From the NCBI GenBank assembly GCA_012798145.1, contig JAAZNT010000284.1, positions 1 through 11,464 of the forward strand: a stretch of 11,464 bases of DNA. Direction: 5' to 3'. The position numbers and the translations under genes were made by a program. Shown here one piece after another: positions 1-7,472 of the stretch. Below the pieces are notes generated by a model. The model saw only the letters and a list, made by a program, of their open reading frames with translations, searched no databases and was not told where the DNA came from. Positions within the stretch are counted from its first letter, which is position 1. Every line of letters begins with the position of its first letter. The stretch comes from Thermoanaerobaculaceae bacterium. GTDB lineage: Bacteria > Acidobacteriota > UBA4820.

Positions 1-48
1 CGGCTCGTCAATAAAAGAAGAAGGATGTACATAATACTTTTTCTCCAT
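1..48 (-). CDS. Hexapeptide-repeat acetyltransferase, WbpD/WlbB-like (first 16 codons only)
   Basis: Only the N-terminus is in the window; the gene runs off the left edge. From the ATG at 48 the frame reads MEKKYYVHPSSFIDEP without a stop. The pattern YYVHPSSFIDEP matches, from memory, the opening of left-handed beta-helix acyltransferases of nucleotide-sugar pathways (WbpD/WlbB type, usually Y-F-V-H-x-S-S-Y-I-D-E), which acetylate the 3-amino group of a UDP-linked amino-uronic acid using acetyl-CoA. The start overlaps the stop of the upstream epimerase gene by one base (TAATG), and a strong Shine-Dalgarno sits seven bases before it. Position directly after a non-hydrolysing 2-epimerase fits the WbpD-WbpI pair. 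Sixteen residues are too few to exclude other beta-helix acyltransferases, and the hexapeptide repeats themselves are not visible. Confidence 0.65.
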   Translation of the reverse strand, partial: MEKKYYVHPSSFIDEP

Positions 49-1133
49 TACATTTCCTCCAAGTATGATTTTATGCAATTTGCAATAAATTTTCCACTTT
101 TCCCATCTCCGTAAAGGGCTTCGCTGAAATCTAATTTCTTAATCATCAATTTATGAAAACATTTTTTTATTGAATCAGGAGATGTACCTGCAACTAAATT
201 AACTCCCTTTTTGTTCAATTCCACCCATTCAGTTTCATTCCTTAAAGTTACACAGGGGACTTTATGAAAATATGCTTCTTTTTGGATGCCTCCTGAATCT
301 GTTAGAACTACTGCAGATTTTGAAAGAAGCGCCTGCGTATTCAGATATGACATCGGTTTAGTTATTATAAGTCCTTCTATATTGTCAGGAACTATATTTC
401 TTATTCTCGGATGAACAGGAAAAATAAGTTTCATTCCCTCTTTTAGAATTGCTTCAAGTCCTTTAAGTATTGAATTAAATTTGTCTTTATCATTCGTGTT
501 TTCTTCTCTGTGGATTGTGACAATTCCATATTGTTTTTCTTTTAGTTCATATTTTTTAAGTATCGCTTTTGAATGTTCCTCAAACTTTTTCTTAAACATC
601 AAATATGTGTCTAACATAATATCGCCGGTTCTATATACCCCTTTTTGCAAGCCCTCTTTTTTCAAATTCCTCACAGCAGAGTCTGATGGAGCAAAAAGAA
701 GAGTAGAAATATGGTCTGTTAAAACTCTGTTTATCTCTTCTGGCATTGTTCTGTTAAAAGACCTCAAACCCGCTTCAATATGAAAAACAGGTATATGCAG
801 TTTTACAGAAGCAAGGGCGCCGGCAAGAGTTGAATTTGTGTCTCCGTAAACTATTACCCCTTTTGGCTTCTCTTTCAGTAAAACCTCTTCTATTTTTTCA
901 ACCATTCTTCCTGTCTGCGCTCCGTGAGATAAAGAGCCTATTTCAAGGTGGTATTTGGGTTCTTTTAAGCCCAAAGTATCAAAAAAGATCTGTGACATTT
1001 CATAATCGTAATGTTGTCCTGTATGAATTATTATCTCCTTAATTCTCATTTTTTCAAGCGCTTTTGAAAGAGCAACCGCTTTTATAAATTGAGGCCTTGC
1101 ACCAACAATTGTAACGATTACTGGAATATTCAT
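48..1133 (-). CDS. wecB: Non-hydrolysing UDP-GlcNAc 2-epimerase family (WecB/WbpI-like)
   Basis: This cytoplasmic enzyme would invert C2 of a UDP-N-acetylglucosamine-type sugar to the manno form. The 361-residue length is normal for the family. Visible motifs are GARPQFIK (11-18), HTGQHYD (37-43), YGDTNSTLAG (96-105), HIEAGLRSFN (118-127), MPEEINR (130-136), TIHREEN (206-212), FPVHPR (238-243) and TDSGG (278-282). D98, E120, E132 and H208 correspond to the acidic residues and histidine implicated in catalysis or binding in E. coli WecB. The AGLRSFNR...MPEEINRVLTDH stretch resembles, from memory, WbpI-type epimerases acting on UDP-GlcNAc3NAcA, and the next gene begins like WbpD, so the substrate may be the diacetamido-uronic sugar rather than plain UDP-GlcNAc. 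The start overlaps the upstream glycosyltransferase stop as ATGA, and the stop overlaps the next start. Family assignment is firm; the exact substrate is inference. Confidence 0.93.
   Translation of the reverse strand: MNIPVIVTIVGARPQFIKAVALSKALEKMRIKEIIIHTGQHYDYEMSQIFFDTLGLKEPKYHLEIGSLSHGAQTGRMVEKIEEVLLKEKPKGVIVYGDTNSTLAGALASVKLHIPVFHIEAGLRSFNRTMPEEINRVLTDHISTLLFAPSDSAVRNLKKEGLQKGVYRTGDIMLDTYLMFKKKFEEHSKAILKKYELKEKQYGIVTIHREENTNDKDKFNSILKGLEAILKEGMKLIFPVHPRIRNIVPDNIEGLIITKPMSYLNTQALLSKSAVVLTDSGGIQKEAYFHKVPCVTLRNETEWVELNKKGVNLVAGTSPDSIKKCFHKLMIKKLDFSEALYGDGKSGKFIANCIKSYLEEM
56..60 (-). promoter_or_regulatory. Strong Shine-Dalgarno for the left-edge acetyltransferase
   Basis: The minus strand reads GGAGGAAATGTAATG. 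GGAGG lies seven bases upstream of the ATG at 48, near-ideal spacing, and lies inside the last codons of the epimerase gene. It is the best ribosome binding site seen in the window and decides both the start and the reality of this edge-truncated gene. Confidence 0.75.
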
Positions 1134-2281
1134 TTTTTTAGCAATTCCAAATACAAATCAAGCAAATTGAATATTTCCTTTTCAGCGTTGTATTCCTTAA
1201 GGCAGGATTCTCTTCCTCTTAATCCCATTTTAACCGCCTCATCCTCAACTGAAAGTATTTCGTCAATCGCTTTTGCAATTGATAATGCGTCTGAAGTGTT
1301 GCAAATCGCGCCACATTTATATTTTTTGACGACTTCTCTTTGGTTTGGAAGGTCAGGAACTATAACAGGCAGGGATGCAGACATATACTCAAACAACTTG
1401 TTTGGCAAAGCAACCTGAGCATTTAATGTGGGCCAAAACAAAACAAGCCCAAGAGAATATTCCTTTAAAGAATTTATAAAATTTTCCCTGCTCATCCTTC
1501 CAATGTGATTGAGTTTATTAAATACTCCTGCATTCTTCCAATAAGAAAAAATTTTTTCTTTTTCTGTTTGGTCTTTAAAGTCTCCAATTAAAGTAACAGT
1601 TAAGTCAGAATATTTGCTTTCTAAGTTTTTGATTGCATCAGCAAGCGGGTATAGAGATTTTTGCTCTAAACTTCCAGAATAAAGCAATTTGTGTTTTGAA
1701 ATATCAATTTTTGAATTTAACAATTTTTGGATTATTTTTTGTGAATCCGGGAAATTTCTAAGCAAGGCAATTGGCTTGTTAAATTTTTCATAGTTTTGGA
1801 CTAATTGTGGAGTTACTGTGACAATCCCATCTATTAATTTCATTGCGCGCCATTCATAATATTCATATAACTTCTTAGCCAAAAAGCCCTTCACCCCGCC
1901 TCCGCTGTTTTCATAAAGCGTCCCTGAATAATATTCGTGTATGTCATAAACAATTTTTTCACCTATATTTCTTAACTGTTTAATACTTAGAAGAAATTCA
2001 GGGTCGTGAAAATGAATAATATCGGGTTTTAAATCTTTAATCCTCGCAATAACCCCTGTAACTGATTTTATTCTTTCTTTTCTTGATATTGGTCTATTTT
2101 CTCCCCAACTTAAAAATTCAACTCCATCCAAATTTCCTGTTCCTGAAGCGCAAACATAAACTTTTTTGAAATAAGGCGCTATTAACTTTGCTTCTCTATG
2201 ATAAATTCTCACATCATCAAGTTGATGCGCAGTAGTGATGTGAACTACGCTATATTCTTTGAGAGTTTGATATTTATTCAT
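1130..2281 (-). CDS. GT4-like glycosyltransferase (GT-B fold)
   Basis: A 383-residue glycosyltransferase with two Rossmann-like halves and no signal peptide or membrane segment, expected on the cytoplasmic face of the membrane, adding one sugar to the lipid-linked repeat unit. The N-terminal domain has IIHFHDPEF (88-96) and VYDIHEYY (111-118), both common in GT4 enzymes. The C-terminal donor domain begins near HKLLYSGSLE (197-206), and has the donor motif PNKLFEYMSASLPVIVPD (293-310). E298 occupies the second glutamate of the EX7E motif; the first position (290) is Val, not Glu, in VALPNK, a variation that occurs in this subgroup. The start overlaps the end of the CapK-like gene by eight bases and the stop overlaps the epimerase start by four. 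Only weak ribosome binding sequence precedes it, so coupling is likely. The donor and acceptor sugars cannot be read from the sequence. Confidence 0.88.
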   Translation of the reverse strand: MNKYQTLKEYSVVHITTAHQLDDVRIYHREAKLIAPYFKKVYVCASGTGNLDGVEFLSWGENRPISRKERIKSVTGVIARIKDLKPDIIHFHDPEFLLSIKQLRNIGEKIVYDIHEYYSGTLYENSGGGVKGFLAKKLYEYYEWRAMKLIDGIVTVTPQLVQNYEKFNKPIALLRNFPDSQKIIQKLLNSKIDISKHKLLYSGSLEQKSLYPLADAIKNLESKYSDLTVTLIGDFKDQTEKEKIFSYWKNAGVFNKLNHIGRMSRENFINSLKEYSLGLVLFWPTLNAQVALPNKLFEYMSASLPVIVPDLPNQREVVKKYKCGAICNTSDALSIAKAIDEILSVEDEAVKMGLRGRESCLKEYNAEKEIFNLLDLYLELLKK

Positions 2282-3623
2282 TTATGACAACATAATCCTT
2301 ATGCTTTGCGTTAGGCATATTTTCAAGAACATTTGTTATTTCAATTTTCAATTGAATGTCTTTACCAAAAGCATTTTGAGTTTCTTTTTCAACTAAATTT
2401 AATACCTCTTGATTAAATTTTTGAGTGGGAATAATATAAAGGTAAAGCATTCCGTCTTTTTTATCAACAAATCTGTATCTTCTTATCACCCCCATAGAGG
2501 CAATTTCTTTGAAAATATAACTGGGAAGATTTGCATTTATTTTTTTCCCATTTGGTAAAATTATATCTTCCCCGCTTCTCCCTTCAACTCTTTCTAACAA
2601 TGGGTATGTTCTTCCACAGGAACATTTCCCCTCTTTAAATATTACTTCGTCTCCTGTTCTATATCTAATTAAAGGCATTGAATAAAGTTCAAGATCAGTG
2701 GCTATTGCTTCTGTCAATGTGTTCGGTTTCATCTCTCCATTTTCATCTTCAAGCCAAGTAGTGTCCGAGAAAATATGAAATCCTCCTTTTTCGCATTCGC
2801 AAGCAACGAATCCTTGTTCTGCGCCACCATACTGAGAAAATACACCGCAGTTGCAAATTTCTGAGATAATTTTTCTTTGATAATTTCTAAGCGGCTCTGC
2901 TGTTGTTATAACTGCTTTTAGTTTCAGGAAAGATAAATCGCAATTCTTGGCTTTAATAAATGAACATAAATCAGTTATTGCAGAAGGATATCCCATAATG
3001 AATGTCGGTTTGAATTTTTTTATTCTTTTAAAACTTTCTTCAAGATATTTTTCTTCTTGATTAAAAGCCGAGATTCTTATTCTATTTAGAAGAAAATCCT
3101 TTAATGCTATCTCGCGCTTTGATTTATTGCTCCAATGCTGACCCCAAAAAAGAGCATATTTTTCTCCGTTTCTAATTCCAAACCATTCCTTTACTTGCAA
3201 ATCTCTTGCGTGCCTTACCGTCCAACAAGAAGTATTTACTTTTAAAAATAAAGGAGTTCCAGTCGAACCGGAAGTTTTATCATAATGGGTCTTCATATCT
3301 TTTAACTTATCCGACAAAAAATAATGAATGTTATTCAAGACATCACTTTTTGATAATAATGGTATTGATTTCCAATATTCATTAAATTCTTTAATAGTTA
3401 GAGATTTAATTTCATCAGGATTAAAATCATAGTTATTTCTATAAAAAGGAACATTTTGACAGGCATAAATTAGCAATCTCTTTGCCTTATTAACTTTTAT
3501 TTGTTCCATTTCAGAAGAATCTACTTTTTCATTCTGAATTAGGAGATTTAAAGTTGGAGAAATTTTTTCTCCTCGCAAATAAGTTAAGAACAGGTAAATT
3601 TTTTCTGCTATAAATGGATTCAT
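2274..3623 (-). CDS. CapK/PaaK-like adenylate-forming enzyme
   Basis: A 449-residue member of the ANL (acyl/aryl-CoA ligase) superfamily, close to the phenylacetate-CoA-ligase-like CapK proteins found in capsule clusters. Motifs in order: the P-loop-like TSGSTGTP (117-124), QYGGAEQG (264-271) containing the conserved glutamate E269, YRTGD (321-325) whose Asp normally contacts the AMP ribose, and a C-terminal NAKHKDYVV (438-446) where K442 sits where the catalytic lysine of the swinging domain is expected. C275, C277, H283, C334 and C336 form a CxC...H...CxCGR pattern like the metal-binding site of PaaK relatives. It is soluble, with no signal peptide. It lies between two glycosyltransferase genes, with an ATGA overlap upstream and an eight-base overlap downstream. 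It probably activates a carboxylic acid or amino acid for attachment to the glycan, but the substrate is unknown and CapK proteins have no settled role. Family confidence is high, role confidence low. Confidence 0.88.
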   Translation of the reverse strand: MNPFIAEKIYLFLTYLRGEKISPTLNLLIQNEKVDSSEMEQIKVNKAKRLLIYACQNVPFYRNNYDFNPDEIKSLTIKEFNEYWKSIPLLSKSDVLNNIHYFLSDKLKDMKTHYDKTSGSTGTPLFLKVNTSCWTVRHARDLQVKEWFGIRNGEKYALFWGQHWSNKSKREIALKDFLLNRIRISAFNQEEKYLEESFKRIKKFKPTFIMGYPSAITDLCSFIKAKNCDLSFLKLKAVITTAEPLRNYQRKIISEICNCGVFSQYGGAEQGFVACECEKGGFHIFSDTTWLEDENGEMKPNTLTEAIATDLELYSMPLIRYRTGDEVIFKEGKCSCGRTYPLLERVEGRSGEDIILPNGKKINANLPSYIFKEIASMGVIRRYRFVDKKDGMLYLYIIPTQKFNQEVLNLVEKETQNAFGKDIQLKIEITNVLENMPNAKHKDYVVINE

Positions 3624-4822
3624 TTTAAAATTCGGTTAATTGCCTTAATGACGCTCAAGGAATAATTTTCCCAAGAAAATTTATTGAGAACAAATTCTCT
3701 TGCTCTATTTGAAAATAATTGGTAATTATTTATGTTCTCCATCGCCCAATTAAATCCTCTAACAATTTCTTCCACGGAACCAGCCTTCACCACTATTCCA
3801 CTTGCTCCGCAATCAACAGCTTCAGGTATTCCACCCGCGTCCGTTGTTATAACCGGTATTCCGCAAGATTGAGCCTCCAGAACAACATTAGGCAAACCTT
3901 CGCTAATGCTTGGAACAACAAGAAAATCAGCATCGTTATATAGCGATGGCATCACTGATGGATCCACAGCATATTCACTTTTAATTTCTATTTTTGAAGG
4001 ATATTTCAAACGAGATAGAAATTTTTTAATTTTTTTACCGTTAACATTTAATCCAGCAAGGATAAGAATGGCATTGGGATCGCTTTTTTCAAAAATTTCC
4101 CAAGCATCGAGCAAAATATCCCCGCCTTTCATCCTCAAATTGAAGGGATAAAACAAAGAGTCTCCCTCAAATCCTCCCAAATAAAGAAATCTAACTTTAT
4201 TTATATTTTTTTCTATATTTGTGGGCTTAAATATTTCACTATTAATTCCTTTGTATGCGACAACAAGTTTCCCTTCCTCAACACCGAAAGAAATCATAAC
4301 ATTTTTTAAAAAATTGCTCGCGCAGAAAAAAAGATCATAATTCTTCAGATATTCTTTAACCCATACTTTATTTTTATTGTATATATTTGATAAATAAATC
4401 AAGGCGTCGCTTCCAATAACATCTGCAACTATTGGTTTTTTTATTTTCGATTTTATCATCAATTCTTGCGCTAAAATGCCCACTGGATAAGAACTCCCAA
4501 TATGGATAAAATCTGCCCATTCTAATTCCTCTTTCAACTTATCATTTGAATAACGAATAAAATATTTTGTCAATAAAGGATTTTTTTTAAAAGGGGGCAG
4601 AATAATTGTTGAAATCTTTTTTACTTTCACCCCGTCATATTCATATTCTTCTTTTGCTTTTCTAAACGGAAAAAATCCAGACACTTTAATCACTTTAGTA
4701 AAAAAAAATTTCTCAACGCTTTTTATCGATCTATGACTAAAAATGCCCCTATATTTTATTTTGCCATCTAATGAGGGATAACCACCGCAAATAAACAAAT
4801 GTTTTCTCTTTTTTTCTAACAT
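3620..4822 (-). CDS. GT4 glycosyltransferase (glycosyl transferases group 1)
   Basis: A 400-residue GT-B retaining glycosyltransferase. The N-terminal acceptor domain runs to about residue 190 and includes ADFIHIGSSYP (103-113) and VADVIGSD (132-139). The donor domain starts near VRFLYLGGF (210-218) and has MKGGDILLDAW (231-241), with K232 in the usual donor-phosphate loop, then a complete EX7E motif SEGLPNVVLE (307-316; E308 and E316) followed by GIPVITTDAGGIPE (321-334). No membrane segment is seen; it would act at the inner face of the cytoplasmic membrane. A 70-bp gap separates it from the upstream Wzy-like gene, and the ATG at 4822 has no convincing Shine-Dalgarno. Its stop forms an ATGA overlap with the CapK-like gene. 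A nine-base A run on the plus strand (4700-4708) encodes the FFF at 39-41 and is in frame. Sugar specificity is unknown. Confidence 0.93.
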   Translation of the reverse strand: MLEKKRKHLFICGGYPSLDGKIKYRGIFSHRSIKSVEKFFFTKVIKVSGFFPFRKAKEEYEYDGVKVKKISTIILPPFKKNPLLTKYFIRYSNDKLKEELEWADFIHIGSSYPVGILAQELMIKSKIKKPIVADVIGSDALIYLSNIYNKNKVWVKEYLKNYDLFFCASNFLKNVMISFGVEEGKLVVAYKGINSEIFKPTNIEKNINKVRFLYLGGFEGDSLFYPFNLRMKGGDILLDAWEIFEKSDPNAILILAGLNVNGKKIKKFLSRLKYPSKIEIKSEYAVDPSVMPSLYNDADFLVVPSISEGLPNVVLEAQSCGIPVITTDAGGIPEAVDCGASGIVVKAGSVEEIVRGFNWAMENINNYQLFSNRAREFVLNKFSWENYSLSVIKAINRILK

Positions 4823-4892
4823 TTTTTCACATCAATAACTGTGAGCAAGAAACATTCTTTCACTAAATTGGCTAATGCAATAAATTTAATAC
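4823..4892. other. Longest intergenic gap in the cluster
   Basis: These 70 bases between the Wzy-like gene and the following GT4 gene are the only spacer longer than 15 bases. I see no convincing -35/-10 pair, no GC-rich hairpin with a T tract, and no strong ribosome binding site for the gene at 4822 (the minus strand reads GATGTGAAAAAATG at the start). It may simply be slack in the operon or hold a weak internal promoter. Confidence 0.5.
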
Positions 4893-6119
4893 TTAATCTT
4901 TTCTTAAAGAAAGCGAAGTTGCCATAGCAAGAATCAACCATGTCAACTTCAGAAAAATCGCTGAAAAACTATTGTTTGAAACTAAGCATAAAACAAAAAT
5001 TGAAAAAATTACAAAACCATTTTCTTTTTTTCTATTTAGAAAAGCAAGATAACCGCAGTAAAGAAATCCTATTATATAAGGCAATCCGCCAAGCAATCCC
5101 ACTTCGGTTAAAATCCAAAAAAAAGAACTATGAGGGTCTCTTCTTTCCTTTCCTGTGTAAGCACCAAGAATATAAAGGTTTTCTTCAATGCCATAGCCAA
5201 GAAGGGGTTTTCTTTTAATCATTTCAATAGCGGCAGGCCAGATTTTTTCTCTGCCAGACATGTTCCCTTCAACAATGGTTTCTTTCCACCTTTCAGATGT
5301 CAACTGGTTGACAATAGTTCCAACTGTCAGCAAGACTAAAATCGCAGTTAGTATTAAGAATACTTTCTTTTTTATAATTTTCTTTGGATATAAAATCATA
5401 TAAACTGTCAAAGAAGAGAGAATGCTTATTTGTCCCCCTCTTGAAGCAAGAGATATTATCTCGTAAACAACAAAAAGCAGAAAAACCAAATGAATCTTAT
5501 CTATTCCTTTCTTTAAAGAATATCTTTGAATTATTTTATGAACAAAGAAAATAAATGCCAACCCAATCATATATGTCATAGCGTTAGGATCTGTCACACC
5601 AAGAGAAACTCTTTCTCCATAAATCTTTTCTCCTTCACTCATAGAAAAACCCGGTACTTTTAACTCCGCCAACATAAGTAGTCCAATTAAAGTATAGGAA
5701 TAAGTTGCTAAAGCGCCAATCAATAATTTTTTTGAAGCAAATAAGTATGATGTGACCCAATAAAATAAAAGCAGTTGGATAAATTGAAAAATTCTCGTTC
5801 TCCACTCACTATAAAAAAATGGATTTATCCATTGAATGCTAAAAGCAATAAAGGCATAATTCGTTAGGAAAAAATAAAAAGGCTTAGGAGGCGCTCCAAG
5901 AAACCATTTCCCTCTAACCGCAATAATTATAATAAAAACCAAAGCAAGCAATTTGGGTATGGAAAATCTGTTGAATATCTGATATGTCTCCATAGGTATT
6001 GAAGCAACAAAAAGATAAAATCCTGCTCTCAAGTCTAAGGCAAGAGGGGTTTCCTGTGAATAACTCAGACTCTCCCTAACTGGTCTATGTTGAATGGCTA
6101 TGGGCTTATTAATCATCAT
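4893..6119 (-). CDS. Wzy-type polymerase / O-antigen ligase-like membrane protein
   Basis: A 408-residue integral membrane protein with roughly 10 to 12 hydrophobic segments (among them about 33-48, 56-68, 81-97, 111-128, 132-151, 182-197, 210-225, 252-270, 333-357 and 367-404). It fits the O-antigen ligase/Wzy superfamily (Wzy_C type): SRGGQ at 226-230, then a large predicted extracytoplasmic region (about 271-334) with GREKIWPAA (289-297), KPLLGYG (304-310) and DPHSSFF (328-334). H330 in the PHSSF motif is the typical conserved histidine. Such proteins either polymerise lipid-linked repeat units (Wzy) or transfer glycan to an acceptor (WaaL/PglL), and sequence alone rarely separates them. 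A flippase in the same cluster favours the Wzy role. The first 30 residues are hydrophilic. The ATG at 6119 is supported by AGGAATAGAGGT just upstream, in a 12-base gap after the previous stop. Confidence 0.85.
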   Translation of the reverse strand: MMINKPIAIQHRPVRESLSYSQETPLALDLRAGFYLFVASIPMETYQIFNRFSIPKLLALVFIIIIAVRGKWFLGAPPKPFYFFLTNYAFIAFSIQWINPFFYSEWRTRIFQFIQLLLFYWVTSYLFASKKLLIGALATYSYTLIGLLMLAELKVPGFSMSEGEKIYGERVSLGVTDPNAMTYMIGLAFIFFVHKIIQRYSLKKGIDKIHLVFLLFVVYEIISLASRGGQISILSSLTVYMILYPKKIIKKKVFLILTAILVLLTVGTIVNQLTSERWKETIVEGNMSGREKIWPAAIEMIKRKPLLGYGIEENLYILGAYTGKERRDPHSSFFWILTEVGLLGGLPYIIGFLYCGYLAFLNRKKENGFVIFSIFVLCLVSNNSFSAIFLKLTWLILAMATSLSLRKD

Positions 6120-6131
6120 ACCTCTATTCCT

Positions 6132-7472
6132 TTATCTTAAAATAAATTCACATATCTTTTTTGTTGATTTTCCTTTGTTGACTACTGCTTGCTGTAAAAA
6201 ATTATATTGTTTATCAATCAATTTTTCTTTTTCTCTGCTTTCATTTCCAATTTCTTTAACTGTCTCAACTATATTTGATGACTCTACATTTACTCCACCG
6301 CCCAACAATGGAATTTCTTTGAATGGATTTCCATCTGCATCTTTCTCCCATAAAACTGGGATACCAAATAGCATTGCTTCTATTGACACAGCGGAAGCGT
6401 ATTGATAAACCACATCACAGTTTCTTATCATCTCATATAAATCTTCGTTTGCCTCAATTAAACAACATTTTCTTAATCTTTTCTCTCCTAAAAATTTTTC
6501 ATAAATTGACCTGTCAGTTTCTGCTGGATGTCTTCTAATTATTAAACTAATATCATTGTCTATAAGCGATTTCAAACTCTCAAAAAATAATTCAACGCTT
6601 CTGGGAAATAGGTCGTAAGCGTGAACTCCTGAAATAGCAAGGACAACAGGTCTGCTCTTGAGATTATGTTTTTCAAGGAATTTTTCATCTTTTGGCTTTT
6701 TCTTTAACTCTTCAATAATATCAAATCTCGGACAGCCAAGCGAAACAGACCTGTTAAGAGGGTGTCCATATTCTTCGGCTTTTTTTGAAAAATATGGTCC
6801 CCAATCAAAATGATACTTTGCGTGAATTGGAAAAAGTTGTTGGTTAAAAAAACCGTGTTGTAGAACCGCCCCTTCATCAACTCCCAAAAAGAAACCTTTT
6901 CTGAATGATTCCTTATCAGAATCTGATAACACAAATTTAATATCTTCTTTGTGCTTTTTTGAAAATTCCATTGCGGCAAGCCCTTGAAATATCCAGTAGT
7001 AATCAACATTAAAAGCATTATTCATATTTCTTTCAATTTCGCTTGCCATATCAAAAGACAATTTTTTGAGATTGTTTATAAATTTTTTGTTAAATGATGT
7101 AAATATTATTTCATTTATTTCTGACATTATCATATTTCTAAATTCTATCTTTTTTGTCTTACTCCCGACAACTATGTAAGGTTTTATTTTAGATGCTTCC
7201 AATATCTTTAAAATAGGGATAAGGCTTCCAGATGCTGACGGGGCATAAGATGTCATTAAAAAAACTATTTGCCCTTTTTCAGGAACAGATACTCGTCTAT
7301 TGCCATATACAAAAGATTTAACAAAGTCCTTGAAATCTCTTTTTAATTTGTTTTCTTTCTTTGTTTCTTTTCTTAGATGATATCTCCAAGCAGATAACAC
7401 CGGCTCTTTTTCTTCAAGCGGTTTAAGCAATGGAGCAAATTCATCTATTTCTTTAGGAGTAAGCATACCCAT
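6132..7472 (-). CDS. GT-B-like capsule/surface-carbohydrate transferase with HP motif
   Basis: A 446-residue soluble protein without a clear GT4 signature. A charged N-terminal extension of about 65 residues precedes a Rossmann-like start, GQIVFLMTSYAPSASGS (67-83). Then come GVDEGAVLQHGFF (197-209), a second-domain start near PVVLAISG (275-282), IIRRHPAETD (311-320) and YASAVSIEAMLFGIPVLW (358-375). The order acidic-acidic-Gly (D199-E200-G201), His-Pro (H315-P316), then Ser residues (S360, S363) before a conserved Glu resembles bacterial GT-B enzymes that use CMP- or CDP-activated donors (polysialyltransferase, Kdo and glycerophosphotransferase-like families). I infer a transferase that adds a nonulosonic acid, Kdo-like or polyol-phosphate unit. 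A generic surface-carbohydrate protein of unknown donor is equally consistent. The start overlaps the preceding oxidoreductase stop as TAATG, and a second ATG at codon 3 is possible. The Wzy-like gene follows after 12 bases. Confidence 0.7.
   Translation of the reverse strand: MGMLTPKEIDEFAPLLKPLEEKEPVLSAWRYHLRKETKKENKLKRDFKDFVKSFVYGNRRVSVPEKGQIVFLMTSYAPSASGSLIPILKILEASKIKPYIVVGSKTKKIEFRNMIMSEINEIIFTSFNKKFINNLKKLSFDMASEIERNMNNAFNVDYYWIFQGLAAMEFSKKHKEDIKFVLSDSDKESFRKGFFLGVDEGAVLQHGFFNQQLFPIHAKYHFDWGPYFSKKAEEYGHPLNRSVSLGCPRFDIIEELKKKPKDEKFLEKHNLKSRPVVLAISGVHAYDLFPRSVELFFESLKSLIDNDISLIIRRHPAETDRSIYEKFLGEKRLRKCCLIEANEDLYEMIRNCDVVYQYASAVSIEAMLFGIPVLWEKDADGNPFKEIPLLGGGVNVESSNIVETVKEIGNESREKEKLIDKQYNFLQQAVVNKGKSTKKICEFILR

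Noticed and set aside
481..783. Plus-strand open frame of 100 codons opposite the epimerase gene
   Set aside because: The minus-strand frame encodes a clear epimerase with all family motifs. The plus-strand peptide has no recognisable features and is an antisense shadow. The same holds for plus-strand frames at 1089-1418, 3906-4151, 6094-6405 and others.
48..1133. Hydrolysing epimerase of the NeuC/LegG type
   Set aside because: The HIEAGLRS, PEEINR and TIHREEN motifs and the neighbouring WbpD-like start fit the non-hydrolysing WecB/WbpI group better.
4700..4708. Nine-base A run (plus strand) as a second frameshift site
   Set aside because: The frame across it is continuous and encodes FFF within an intact, family-length GT4 protein, so there is no evidence of disruption or recoding.
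4847..4859. Small inverted repeat (AAGAA, three-base loop, TTCTT) in the 70-bp gap, considered as terminator or operator
   Set aside because: The stem is only five A/T-rich pairs with no U tract after it. This is expected by chance in AT-rich DNA.
6704..7018. Second minus-strand open frame of 104 codons inside the GT-B-like gene
   Set aside because: It lies wholly within a longer conserved frame and shows no domain or ribosome binding site of its own.
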